Origin: Oscillospiraceae bacterium
GTDB lineage: Bacteria; Bacillota; Clostridia; UBA1381; UBA9506
NCBI GenBank assembly: GCA_015068855.1
Contig: SVJS01000009.1
Coordinates: 1 to 43,149, forward strand
Direction: 5' to 3'
DNA: 43,149 nucleotides
Numbering within the stretch: position 1 is the stretch's first letter; each line of letters opens with the position of its first letter. The position numbers were made by a program, and so were the translations under genes. The notes under the pieces are model-generated. The model had not been told where the DNA came from, searched no databases, and worked only from the letters and a program-made list of their open reading frames with translations. This document shows positions 22,870-30,610 of this stretch, in pieces.

Positions 22870-23943
22870 ATGTTTGAAAAACTATCATTTATAGAAGAGC
22901 GACACAGCGAGCTTGCTGAAAAAATCAGCGACCCCGCCGTGATTGCCGACCAGGAAAACTGGCGAAAGCTTTGCAAAGAGCATTCCGACATAACGCCCAT
23001 TGTTGAGAAATATCGGGCCTATAAGCAGGTTAAAGACACCATCGAGGAAGCGAAGCTTTTGCTGGAAGACAGCGGCACCGATAAAGAGTTTCGTGCCATG
23101 CTGGAAGACGAAATCACAGAGGGGCAAAAAGCCATCAGCACCCTTTCCGACGAGCTGAAAATTCTCCTGCTGCCCAAGGACCCCAACGACGAAAAGAACG
23201 TTATTGTGGAAATCCGCGGCGGCGCCGGCGGCGACGAGGCCGCCCTCTTTGCAGGGGATTTGTTCCGCATGTATACCATGTATGCTGAAAGCCGCCGTTG
23301 GCGGATTGAGGTTCTGAACCAGAACGCCACCGACATGGGCGGCTATAAGGAAATTTCGTTCAGCATTGAGGGGCAGGGGGCCTATTCCCGCTTAAAGTTT
23401 GAATCGGGCGTGCATCGCGTGCAGCGCATTCCTGCCACCGAGTCCGGCGGCCGTATTCACACCTCCACCGTTACCGTTGCCGTTCTGCCTGAGGTCGAGG
23501 AGGTCGAGGTTGATATCAATGCAAACGACTTACGTATTGACGTGTTCCGCGCAGGCGGTCCCGGCGGCCAGTGCGTTAACACAACGGACTCTGCGGTCCG
23601 TATTACCCATTTGCCCACCGGTCTTGTGGTTTCCTGCCAGGACGAAAAATCACAGCACAAAAACAAAGATAAAGCCATGAAAATTCTCCGCTCCCGCCTA
23701 TATGACCTGGTGCTGAGCGAGCAACAGGCACAAATTGCGCAGGAGCGCAAAAGTCAGGTGGGAACCGGCGACCGGAGCGAACGCATCCGTACCTATAACT
23801 ACCCGCAGGGGCGCGTTACGGACCACCGCGTCGGTCTGACCCTCCATCGTCTGGACAGCATCTTAGACGGTGACATCGACGAAATTATTGATACCTTAAT
23901 TACCACTCATCAAAGTGAGTTATTAAAAGGCAGCGCTGAATAA
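22870..23943 (+). CDS. prfA: Peptide chain release factor 1
   Basis: The 357-residue factor ends translation at UAA and UAG. The GGQ catalytic motif ([10 protein letters not shown], about residue 230) and the RF1-type PxT recognition tripeptide ([10 protein letters not shown], about 185) identify it as RF1 and not RF2. The length is normal. The ATG at 22870 has AAAGGAG 6 nt upstream. It leads the operon into the cyclic di-AMP genes cdaA and ybbR, with 29 bp before cdaA. Confidence 0.96.
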   Translation: MFEKLSFIEERHSELAEKISDPAVIADQENWRKLCKEHSDITPIVEKYRAYKQVKDTIEEAKLLLEDSGTDKEFRAMLEDEITEGQKAISTLSDELKILLLPKDPNDEKNVIVEIRGGAGGDEAALFAGDLFRMYTMYAESRRWRIEVLNQNATDMGGYKEISFSIEGQGAYSRLKFESGVHRVQRIPATESGGRIHTSTVTVAVLPEVEEVEVDINANDLRIDVFRAGGPGGQCVNTTDSAVRITHLPTGLVVSCQDEKSQHKNKDKAMKILRSRLYDLVLSEQQAQIAQERKSQVGTGDRSERIRTYNYPQGRVTDHRVGLTLHRLDSILDGDIDEIIDTLITTHQSELLKGSAE

Positions 23944-23972
23944 AGGTGCCGCCGGCTTAAAGGAGTGATTGT

Positions 23973-24821
23973 GTGAATTACTTTGAAAGCGTTGTGTTTC
24001 CCTTTTTTAAGAGTATTCAGATAACGGATATCATCGATGTTGTTTTGGTTGCCTTTATCATCTACAACATCATGAAATTTTTGCGGCAAACCCGCGCCAT
24101 GCAGCTCTTAAAGGGCGTGGGCATCCTGCTCATTGTCATGTATCTTAGTGACTGGCTGCACTTAAACGTTATCAATTTCATCCTGATCACAGCCATGCAG
24201 GTGGGTGCCACAGCCCTTTTGATTGTGTTTCAGCCGGAGCTGCGACGGGGCCTTGAACACGTGGGCCGCAGCAAGCTTGGCGAAATGTTTACCTTTGATG
24301 TGAATCGGGACGTGCCCGACATGGTTGATGAGGTCTGTGAAGCCGCTGCAAACCTGGCCAAGACCAAAACCGGCGCCTTGATTGTGTTTGAGCGCCGCAG
24401 CCGCTTAAATGACGTTTTAACCGGCGGCACCATGATTAATGCCGAAATTTCCGCTGAAATTATAGAAAACATTTTTGTTCCCAACACCCCGCTCCATGAC
24501 GGTGCTGTTATCATCCGCAACGGCCGTATTTACATGGCCTCAACGGTTCTGCCTCTTTCCTCCAACAAGCGCCTGAGCAAGGAGTTTGGCACCCGCCATC
24601 GTGCGGCTTTGGGGGTTTCCGAGGTGTCCGATTGTGTGGCTTTGGTTGTGTCGGAAGAAACCGGCAGAATCTCCGTTACCATGAATGGAGATATGATTCG
24701 CAACCTGTCCGTTTCCTCTCTCCATACGCTTTTGAACAAAACCGTGCATCCGGAACACGAGGAGAAATCCGGCCCGTCTAAAATTTTCAAAGGGAGGGCA
24801 AAACAATGGATAAACAGATAA
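23973..24821 (+). CDS. cdaA: Diadenylate cyclase CdaA
   Basis: The 282-residue membrane enzyme makes cyclic di-AMP from two ATP, a signal for potassium and wall homeostasis. Three membrane segments occupy residues about 10-90. The DAC domain follows, with the catalytic DGA motif (NTPLHDGAVIIRNG, about 175) and RHR motif (GTRHRAALGVSE, about 210). The start is a GTG with AAAGGAG upstream. It overlaps the ybbR/cdaR gene by 16 bp, the conserved partner order. The usual third gene, glmM, is not downstream here. Confidence 0.95.
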   Translation: MNYFESVVFPFFKSIQITDIIDVVLVAFIIYNIMKFLRQTRAMQLLKGVGILLIVMYLSDWLHLNVINFILITAMQVGATALLIVFQPELRRGLEHVGRSKLGEMFTFDVNRDVPDMVDEVCEAAANLAKTKTGALIVFERRSRLNDVLTGGTMINAEISAEIIENIFVPNTPLHDGAVIIRNGRIYMASTVLPLSSNKRLSKEFGTRHRAALGVSEVSDCVALVVSEETGRISVTMNGDMIRNLSVSSLHTLLNKTVHPEHEEKSGPSKIFKGRAKQWINR

Positions 24822-25753
24822 AAAGCGATTCCGTTTTGAAGATTTTTTCGGTTGTCATTGCCATTTGCCTCTGGTTTTATGTGGTGCAGGTGCAGGACCC
24901 CGAAATGGTCCGCACCATCAAGGGCGTTCCCGTGGTTTTCACCCAATCTGACGTTTTGGAAAACAGAAAATTAGTTTTATTAAATGATAACCAGTACACC
25001 GTTGATATTAAAGTGCAGGGAACCCGCCAATATGTTATGGAAGTGGACAAAAAGAACCTGACCATTTTAGCAGACGTCGGCAACATTAAATCGACGGGAA
25101 CACATTCTGTTCTGACCTCGGTTGTGCTGCCTTATGCCAACCTTGAAGTCGTGAACAAAAACCCCTCCGTGCTTTCCATCACGGTGGATGATTTAATCTC
25201 CGCTGAAAAGCCCGTTGAGGTGTTAACGGAGGGTGCGCCCAAAGACCCCTACATTGTCGGTAACCTGACGGCAAGCCCGAAAACAGTTACGGTAACCGGT
25301 CCCAAATCCATCGTTGACGGCATCCGTTCCGTGGCGGGCATTTTGGATGTAAGCGGCAAAACGGCCGATACCGCCGCTGCTGAGCCGCCGAAAGCCTTAG
25401 ACAGCAATAAAAAGGAAATTGACAGCCGTCTGCTCCGTTTCTCCACCGATGAGATTACGGTTCATGCAGAAATTCTCAAAACAAAAACAGTGGATGTAGA
25501 GCCCGTTTTCGCAGCTTCCTTGGCAAACCAAGCCAAGAATTTAGAGCTGGACGAAAGCAGTCTCCGTGAAATTAAAATTGCCGGCACACCGGCCCTGATT
25601 GACGGCTTGACCGCCATCGAAACAAGACCCATCACGCCGGACAAATTGAGCGAAAGCGGCGAAGCCACGGTGAGCCTTGACCTGCCGCCGGGCATACAGT
25701 CGGTTGGCGGCACAACGTTTACCCTCCGCTTTGTTACCAAGAATAATGATTAA
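24806..25753 (+). CDS. cdaR: YbbR-domain regulator of CdaA (CdaR)
   Basis: The 315-residue protein has one N-terminal membrane helix (residues about 8-28, VFSVVIAICLWFYVVQV) and then three or four YbbR repeats outside the membrane. Each repeat ends in a beta-rich VTVTGPKSIVDGI-like strand. CdaR modulates CdaA activity in Firmicutes. The gene starts within the cdaA end. A strong terminator follows 24 bp after the stop, so the operon ends here. Confidence 0.92.
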   Translation: MDKQIKSDSVLKIFSVVIAICLWFYVVQVQDPEMVRTIKGVPVVFTQSDVLENRKLVLLNDNQYTVDIKVQGTRQYVMEVDKKNLTILADVGNIKSTGTHSVLTSVVLPYANLEVVNKNPSVLSITVDDLISAEKPVEVLTEGAPKDPYIVGNLTASPKTVTVTGPKSIVDGIRSVAGILDVSGKTADTAAAEPPKALDSNKKEIDSRLLRFSTDEITVHAEILKTKTVDVEPVFAASLANQAKNLELDESSLREIKIAGTPALIDGLTAIETRPITPDKLSESGEATVSLDLPPGIQSVGGTTFTLRFVTKNND

Positions 25754-25776
25754 AGTAAAACCCTTTTAATTAAATT

Positions 25777-25814
25777 AAAAAAGGAAGTAAAGACGTATCT
25801 TTACTTCCTTTTTT
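25777..25814 (+). terminator. Terminator between cdaR and gpr (bidirectional)
   Basis: AAAAAAGGAAGTAAAGA (25777-25793) pairs with TCTTTACTTCCTTTTTT (25798-25814) around a 4-nt loop. The gpr gene ends just to the right on the opposite strand. Confidence 0.85.
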
Positions 25815-25819
25815 TGTTG

Positions 25820-26782
25820 TCACGATGTATACAGCGCAATGTCCTCAAAGCTCAGGTTCTGATGCAGGGCAAAATTAATTCCGTTTGCCACCAGCTTGGA
25901 CACCCTGTCTAACAGCAAATCCACGTCCTTGGGGGTAACGATAAAGCCGCTAAGCTCCCCTGGCACCGACCGGCGCAACCAATCCTGTTTGGCCTCCGCA
26001 TCCATCTCGGAAAGTGCCGCAGAAAGGCTTTCGGCGGTATCTTCCCCGTTTTTTGATGCTGATTCCAGCACATCGGCGCTGATGGTTACGGCATCAATCA
26101 CGGTGGGTACGCCAACGGCAATCACCGGCACGCCCAGGCTCCCTTTATCCAGCGCCTTGCGCTTGTTGCCAACCCCTGCGCCGGGGCTGATGCCCGTGTC
26201 ACAAATTTGAACCGTGGCCGAAATGCGGGCTGTGCTCCGCGCCGCCAAGGCATCCACCACAATCACGGCATCGGGGCGCACCTTGTCCACAACCCCGCGG
26301 ATGACCTCCTCGGTCTCCATGCCCGTAAGTCCCAAAACGCCGGGGGCAATGGCACAAACCGAGCGCATGCCGTCCGAGAGCACCTCAGGCATATAGGAAA
26401 ACAAATGCCGTGTGACCACCAGCTTTTCAATGACCTTGGGCCCTAACGCATCCGGCGTTATGTTTCGGTTGCCCAGACCAACCACTAAAATTTTGCTGTT
26501 CTTTTGCAGAGAAAGGAGCGATGAAAGTTCCTCTGCCACAACCTTGCAAAGTGCCTCATAGGCGTCCCCCTCGCTAAGGTCAGCCTCGGGAAACTCCACG
26601 GTTATATAGCGGCCAATCGGCTTTCCCATCTGCGTTTGAGCCCGCAGGGTTTCAATGGAAACGCGGGCGATATGCGCGCCGCCCTTATCCTCCTGCTGAA
26701 CGCTGACGCCGGACAGCTCCTGCGCCGCTTCCATCAGCATTTCGTGAGCTTCAATCGCCAAATCCGTACGTTTCAGTTGCAT
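25820..26782 (-). CDS. gpr: Germination protease GPR
   Basis: The 320-residue protease degrades small acid-soluble spore proteins during germination. The protein begins MQLKRTDLAIEA; by analogy with B. megaterium the autoprocessing point is RTD/LA, leaving a propeptide of only about seven residues. KILVVGLGNRNITPDALGP (about residue 95) and PGVLGLTGMETEEV (about 150) are family signatures, and the length is slightly shorter than in Bacillus. GGGGAG precedes the ATG. A forespore-type promoter lies upstream and the gene diverges from sigG. Confidence 0.95.
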   Translation of the reverse strand: MQLKRTDLAIEAHEMLMEAAQELSGVSVQQEDKGGAHIARVSIETLRAQTQMGKPIGRYITVEFPEADLSEGDAYEALCKVVAEELSSLLSLQKNSKILVVGLGNRNITPDALGPKVIEKLVVTRHLFSYMPEVLSDGMRSVCAIAPGVLGLTGMETEEVIRGVVDKVRPDAVIVVDALAARSTARISATVQICDTGISPGAGVGNKRKALDKGSLGVPVIAVGVPTVIDAVTISADVLESASKNGEDTAESLSAALSEMDAEAKQDWLRRSVPGELSGFIVTPKDVDLLLDRVSKLVANGINFALHQNLSFEDIALYTS

Positions 26783-26803
26783 GTTCTCTCTCCCCTCTTC
26801 AAA

Positions 26804-26834
26804 CAGTATGGCCGCTTTTTCTGCTTTTTATACG
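26804..26834 (-). promoter_or_regulatory. Forespore (sigma-F/G) promoter of gpr
   Basis: Minus-strand GTATA followed after 15 bp by GGCCATACT, matching GGnnAnAnT. In sigma-G notation this is CGTATAA (26828-26834), 17 bp, CATACTG (26804-26810). Confidence 0.7.
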
Positions 26835-26880
26835 TAAAAAATTCCAAAGCATCACAAATTTTTATTCCCGCCTGATGTGG

Positions 26881-26908
26881 GTATAAATTTACTTTTTTTG
26901 GAAATTAT
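26881..26908 (+). promoter_or_regulatory. Forespore (sigma-F/G) promoter of sigG
   Basis: GTATA (26881-26885), 14 bp, GGAAATTAT (26900-26908), one mismatch to GGnnAnAnT. In B. subtilis sigG is read by sigma-F and then by sigma-G itself. Confidence 0.6.
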
Positions 26909-26956
26909 GAGAATGTGCCCACAGCGGGCCATATTCTACAAAGGATGGTGATTGCT

Positions 26957-27727
26957 TTGGCAAACAAGGTGGAGCTTTGCGGTGTGAACACAGCCAAACT
27001 GCCCGTGCTTTCCGGAGAGGAAAAGACGGCGTTGTTTGAAAAAATAAAGCAGGGGGATAAGGAGGCAAGAGAAACCTTTATCGGCGGTAATCTCAGGCTT
27101 GTGCTGAGCGTCATTCAGCGCTTTGCCAGCCGGGGCGAAAACCCGGACGACCTCTTTCAAATCGGATGCATCGGGCTCATCAAGGCCATTGATAACTTTG
27201 ACACCTCCCATAACGTTAAGTTTTCAACCTATGCCGTTCCCATGATTATCGGCGAAATCCGCCGCTATCTGCGGGATAATAATCAAATTCGGGTCAGTCG
27301 CTCCATGCGCGACATTGCCTATAAAACCTTAAAGGCCAAGGAACAATATATCAACGAGCATTCCAAGGAGCCCACCATTGAGGAGCTTGCCAAAATTTTA
27401 GGGTATGACAAAGAGGACATTGTGTTTGCCTTAGAGTCTATTCAGGACCCCGTCAGCCTGCATGAGCCCGCCTACCACGACGGAACAGACACGGTGTTTG
27501 TGATGGATCAGGTGCGGGACACGAAAAACACCGACGAAAGCTGGTTGGAAAACATCGCGTTGTCTGAGGCCATGAAACGGCTTTCCGAGCGGGAAAAGCA
27601 CATCATTTCCCTGCGCTTTTTTGCGGGCCGCACCCAAATGGAGGTCGCTGACGAAATCGGCATTTCGCAGGCGCAGGTGTCAAGGCTGGAAAAGGGCGCC
27701 TTAGAGCGGATGAAAAAATACATCTAA
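26957..27727 (+). CDS. sigG: RNA polymerase sporulation sigma factor SigG
   Basis: This 256-residue sigma factor directs late forespore transcription. NKVELCGVNTAKLPVL at the N-terminus is the SigG-specific stretch that in other species is bound by anti-sigma factors. Regions 2 (NLRLVLSVIQRFASRGENPDDLFQIGCIGL), 3 and 4 (RTQMEVADEIGISQAQVSRLE) follow. I prefer the TTG at 26957, which gives the usual ANKVE start with AAGGATGG 8-9 nt upstream; an ATG at 26945 overlaps that site. It diverges from its own probable target gpr. Confidence 0.95.
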   Translation: MANKVELCGVNTAKLPVLSGEEKTALFEKIKQGDKEARETFIGGNLRLVLSVIQRFASRGENPDDLFQIGCIGLIKAIDNFDTSHNVKFSTYAVPMIIGEIRRYLRDNNQIRVSRSMRDIAYKTLKAKEQYINEHSKEPTIEELAKILGYDKEDIVFALESIQDPVSLHEPAYHDGTDTVFVMDQVRDTKNTDESWLENIALSEAMKRLSEREKHIISLRFFAGRTQMEVADEIGISQAQVSRLEKGALERMKKYI

Positions 27728-27731
27728 GAAA

Positions 27732-27772
27732 AAAGAGAGGACGATGCGGTTTTCGCATCGTCCTCTTTGTCT
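27732..27772. terminator. Terminator between convergent sigG and the dehydrogenase gene
   Basis: AAAGAGAGGACGATGCG/CGCATCGTCCTCTTT hairpin with a GTTTT loop lies between the sigG stop and the converging leftward gene. Confidence 0.75.
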
Positions 27773-27782
27773 CGCCACGGTT

Positions 27783-28871
27783 TTATCGGCGCACAGGCAA
27801 CAACTCGGAAGCGCCCGTGTATTCGCCAATCATTTTCATTTCCTCATATGTTTTTTCGTTGATTAAAACGCCCTGCTCTTTAACAATCCTGGCGTTTTCA
27901 AACCCTTTCTGGCCGTGGGTGTAAACCTTGTCCACGCCCTCAGCCGCAGGCGAGTTGCGGATGAGTTCCAGAAATTCGTTAAAAGATTTTTCAATTTCGG
28001 CTTTATCGCCAAACATGCCATAGTCAATCGCCATAAAGAACTGGCAGGTTTCCGCACGGTTGGGAATGCGACAGGCTTCATAAGAGGTTTTTCCGCCTGC
28101 AAAAATACCCGTCAGGATTTCACAGAGCATTCCAAAGCCATAGCCCTTATGGCCGCCCCACATTTCACTGGGTCCGCCAACGGGCAGAATGCCGCCAAAG
28201 TTTTTCGCAATAATGTTGCTTAAAACACGATCGGCGTCGGTGCAGGGCTGGCCGGTTTCGTCAAGGGCCATATTATCAGGCAGAACGCCGTCACGCTTTG
28301 CATACACTTCCAGTTTGCCGCGGGGCACAACGGTGGTTGCCGCATCAAAGGTAAAGGGATAAGGCTCGGCGGGCATGGAAACCGCGATGGGGTTCGTGCC
28401 TAAAATGGCTTCACGACCGCCCGTGGGAACCATCATGGCCTCGGTGTTGGTGGAAGCCATACCGAACAGACCCTCTTTGGCTGCCATTTCGGAATAATAC
28501 CCTTCAACGCCGTTATGGGTGCCGTCGCGGACGACGACAATACCAACGCCCACTTTCTTTGCCTTGTCAATGGCCATCCGCATGGCCTGCGCAGAGAGCA
28601 GCTGACCCACGTAAGCATGTCCGTCAATGGTGGCGGAAATGGGGGTTTCTTTTATAATTTCGGGCTTGGTATCCCGTCTTGCAATGCCCTCGGTAAATTC
28701 CTTATGATAACGGATTAAGCGCTGCACGCCATGGGATTCAATGCCCCATAAATCGGACGTTAACAGAACATCGGTAATCTGCACAGCTTCTTCTTCGGTA
28801 AAGCCATAGCCCTGAAAAACTTTTTCGCAGAATGTTTTGGTTGCCTCATAGGGAATGCGGAAATATGCCAT
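27783..28871 (-). CDS. Ldh-family (malate/L-lactate type) NAD(P)-dependent oxidoreductase
   Basis: The 362-residue protein belongs to the Ldh_2 family, whose members reduce 2-keto acids or oxidise 2-hydroxy acids such as malate, sulfolactate and ureidoglycolate. SHGVQRL (about residue 46), DGTHNG (about 115), LGTNPIA and GGHKGYGFGMLCEIL are family signatures that include the catalytic histidine and lysine. The substrate cannot be read from sequence. The divergent IclR gene suggests it is induced by a small carboxylate. A consensus promoter lies 65 nt upstream. Confidence 0.9.
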   Translation of the reverse strand: MAYFRIPYEATKTFCEKVFQGYGFTEEEAVQITDVLLTSDLWGIESHGVQRLIRYHKEFTEGIARRDTKPEIIKETPISATIDGHAYVGQLLSAQAMRMAIDKAKKVGVGIVVVRDGTHNGVEGYYSEMAAKEGLFGMASTNTEAMMVPTGGREAILGTNPIAVSMPAEPYPFTFDAATTVVPRGKLEVYAKRDGVLPDNMALDETGQPCTDADRVLSNIIAKNFGGILPVGGPSEMWGGHKGYGFGMLCEILTGIFAGGKTSYEACRIPNRAETCQFFMAIDYGMFGDKAEIEKSFNEFLELIRNSPAAEGVDKVYTHGQKGFENARIVKEQGVLINEKTYEEMKMIGEYTGASELLPVRR

Positions 28872-28902
28872 TATTTTGCCCTCCTGAACATAAATTGTTT
28901 AT

Positions 28903-28931
28903 ATATAGAAACCATAGTTAGATATAGGAAC
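28903..28931. promoter_or_regulatory. Possible operator: ATATAG(A/G)AAC direct repeat
   Basis: ATATAGAAAC (28903-28912) and ATATAGGAAC (28922-28931) lie 19 bp apart just downstream of the dehydrogenase -10 element. They are candidate binding sites for the adjacent IclR protein. Confidence 0.35.
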
Positions 28932-28937
28932 AAATAC

Positions 28938-28966
28938 AGTATACTCTTCTGAAAGAACCTTGTCAA
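28938..28966 (-). promoter_or_regulatory. Promoter of the Ldh-family gene
   Basis: Minus-strand TTGACA (28961-28966), 17 bp, TATACT (28938-28943). Confidence 0.8.
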
Positions 28967-29007
28967 GAGAAAATTTTTCCGCTCCCTCCGGCAAGGCGAA
29001 AAGGCGC

Positions 29008-29036
29008 TTGACGAGGAAAGCGCAATGATATATAAT
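29008..29036 (+). promoter_or_regulatory. Promoter of the IclR gene
   Basis: TTGACG (29008-29013), 17 bp, TATAAT (29031-29036). Confidence 0.75.
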
Positions 29037-29067
29037 GAACGTAGAACAATAAAGGAACTGTGAAACC

Positions 29068-29847
29068 ATGAACAACACCGTTTTGAAAACCTATGACATC
29101 TTAAAACTCGTGTCCCGCCACAAGGAGGGGCTGACGCTTTCTCAAATCATGGCCGCCCTTTCCCTGCCGAAAAGCACGGCCTTTAATCTGGTTAAAACCT
29201 TGGAAAGCGTTGGCATGCTGCGCCACAGCGACCACGCCGTAACGCGCTATCTGCTGGGGCTTGAGAGCCTGAAAATCGGTTTGTCCTTTTTAAGCGGCTC
29301 CTCTTTAGATGCGGTTGCCCGACCGATTCTTTCCAAGCTCTGTCACGACACCAAGGAAACCACCTGCCTCTCCGTCAGAAGCGGTCCTTCTGACCTTGTA
29401 TATGTCATGCAATTTTTGTCCGACGCAGAATATCAGTCAAAATATTCCATTGGCGATGTCCGTTCTTTTTTATCCCTGGCCATGGGAAAGGCCATGCTCT
29501 CCGTGATGGACGAAGAAGAGGTTCGCTCCGTGATAACGCCCGACATGTTTTCAGACTGCTCCGTGCGCTCCATAACGGATATGGACTCTCTGCTTGGCTA
29601 TCTGCGTCTTGCTCGCCGGCGCGGCTATGCTGTTGATGAAACCGCAGAAAATGTACGTTTTGCAACCCCTGTTGCCGCCCCCGTTTTAGATGCTAACAAC
29701 CAGCTTGCCGCTGCGATTTCTTTGGTTGTTATGCAAGAACCCGGCGTAAAAGAACGCATCGAGGTCATGGGCAAAAAGGTTCACAAGGCGGCTCTTGATA
29801 TCTCCCGTGGCCTTGGCTTTATGGGCAGAGATTTATATGATTGTTAA
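29068..29847 (+). CDS. IclR-family transcriptional regulator
   Basis: The 259-residue regulator has an N-terminal winged helix (residues about 5-65: LKLVSRHKEGLTLSQIMAAL, then SLPKSTAFNLVKTLES) and a C-terminal IclR effector domain (about 75-250). The C-terminal domain has the FLSLAMGKAMLS and LARRRGYAVDETAENVRFA segments. Such proteins bind small organic acids or aromatics. It is transcribed away from the Ldh-family dehydrogenase gene across a 196-bp region, so that gene is the likely target. Confidence 0.92.
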   Translation: MNNTVLKTYDILKLVSRHKEGLTLSQIMAALSLPKSTAFNLVKTLESVGMLRHSDHAVTRYLLGLESLKIGLSFLSGSSLDAVARPILSKLCHDTKETTCLSVRSGPSDLVYVMQFLSDAEYQSKYSIGDVRSFLSLAMGKAMLSVMDEEEVRSVITPDMFSDCSVRSITDMDSLLGYLRLARRRGYAVDETAENVRFATPVAAPVLDANNQLAAAISLVVMQEPGVKERIEVMGKKVHKAALDISRGLGFMGRDLYDC

Positions 29848-29870
29848 TTCCCGGCTTTCCGGTGATCACA

Positions 29871-29906
29871 AAAAAGAGACCGCAACAACGGTTGCAGTCT
29901 CTTTTT
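29871..29906. terminator. Terminator between iclR-type gene and XRE gene (bidirectional)
   Basis: AAAAAGAGAC/GTCTCTTTTT with GCAAC/GTTGC above one mismatch and a 4-nt loop. Confidence 0.8.
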
Positions 29907-29909
29907 CGT

Positions 29910-30242
29910 TTATCTGGGGACGAAAACGTTCTCTCCTGAAAGCAGGAAGCTGTAAAAGGCAAGCAAAGATGCCTTTGCCTCCTTGGAAAGTGCGGCCAGC
30001 GACAGCGCCCCGCCCTGTTCTTCTCTTTCTTCTGAGGGGCTTTCATCCAGCCCCAGAAGCGAGGCAACGGGAACCTGAAACACCGCCGAAAGAGACGCAA
30101 TCACATCCATCCCCGGCTGGCGGCTGCCTGTTTCATAGTTTGCAATCGAGCTGCGGGACAGATGAAGCCTGTCTGCCAGCTCCTGCTGCGTCATGCCCGC
30201 CCGCATGCGCAAGCGCCTGATGTTTTCCGCCGTTTTGTCCAT
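29910..30242 (-). CDS. XRE-family transcriptional regulator (second of a pair)
   Basis: The protein of about 110 residues begins MDKTAENIRRLRMRAGMTQQ. It has a full Cro/C1 helix-turn-helix (LADRLHLSRSSIANYETGSRQPG) followed by a short helical tail. I place the start at the ATG at 30242 from domain alignment. No good ribosome binding site precedes it, while AAAAGGAG lies about 30 nt upstream within the end of the neighbouring gene. A TTG start at 30263 or coupling to that gene is possible. It follows another XRE gene in the same operon. Confidence 0.8.
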   Translation of the reverse strand: MDKTAENIRRLRMRAGMTQQELADRLHLSRSSIANYETGSRQPGMDVIASLSAVFQVPVASLLGLDESPSEEREEQGGALSLAALSKEAKASLLAFYSFLLSGENVFVPR

Positions 30243-30255
30243 TGTTTGTAGGGTT

Positions 30256-30498
30256 TCATGCAAAAATATCACGCTCCTTTTCATTTCCTTCCGTAAAACT
30301 CAACATCGCAGAAACGGAGATTCCCAGATGCTTTGAAATTTTTACGAGCAGACCAAGACTGGGGTTTGCAAGCTTTCGTTCCAGCAGGCTGACAATCTCA
30401 ACACTCAGCCCGCAACGCTCCGCAAACATCGCCTGTGATTCATGAAAAGAACGTCGATAATGTAAAATACACGCTGCTAAATTCTGAATTTCTTGCAC
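30256..30498 (-). CDS. Small XRE-family regulator (first of a pair)
   Basis: This 80-residue protein is a single helix-turn-helix domain: FHESQAMFAERCGLSVEIVS, then LLERKLANPSLGLLVKISKHLGIS. The first helix is less basic than in its neighbour. It starts at a GTG with a perfect AAAGGAGG 5 nt upstream and has its own promoter. Its stop lies within the region that should hold the ribosome binding site of the second XRE gene, so the two are probably co-translated. Targets are unknown. Confidence 0.82.
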   Translation of the reverse strand: MQEIQNLAACILHYRRSFHESQAMFAERCGLSVEIVSLLERKLANPSLGLLVKISKHLGISVSAMLSFTEGNEKERDIFA

Positions 30499-30520
30499 AA
30501 AAACCTCCTTTCTTACGTAT

Positions 30521-30549
30521 AGTATATCACAAAACCGAACATATGTCCA
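30521..30549 (-). promoter_or_regulatory. Promoter of the tandem XRE genes
   Basis: Minus-strand TGGACA (30544-30549), 17 bp, TATACT (30521-30526). Confidence 0.65.
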
Positions 30550-30577
30550 CGTAAAATAATACGAAACAAAAAAAATT

Positions 30578-30605
30578 AAACCCTGCCGTTTGCACGGCAG
30601 GGTTT
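30578..30605 (-). terminator. Terminator of the zinc-ribbon ATPase gene
   Basis: AAACCCTGCCGT/ACGGCAGGGTTT hairpin, 12 bp with a 4-nt loop. On the leftward strand it is followed by AATTTTTTTT. Confidence 0.85.
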
Positions 30606-30610
30606 TCCTG

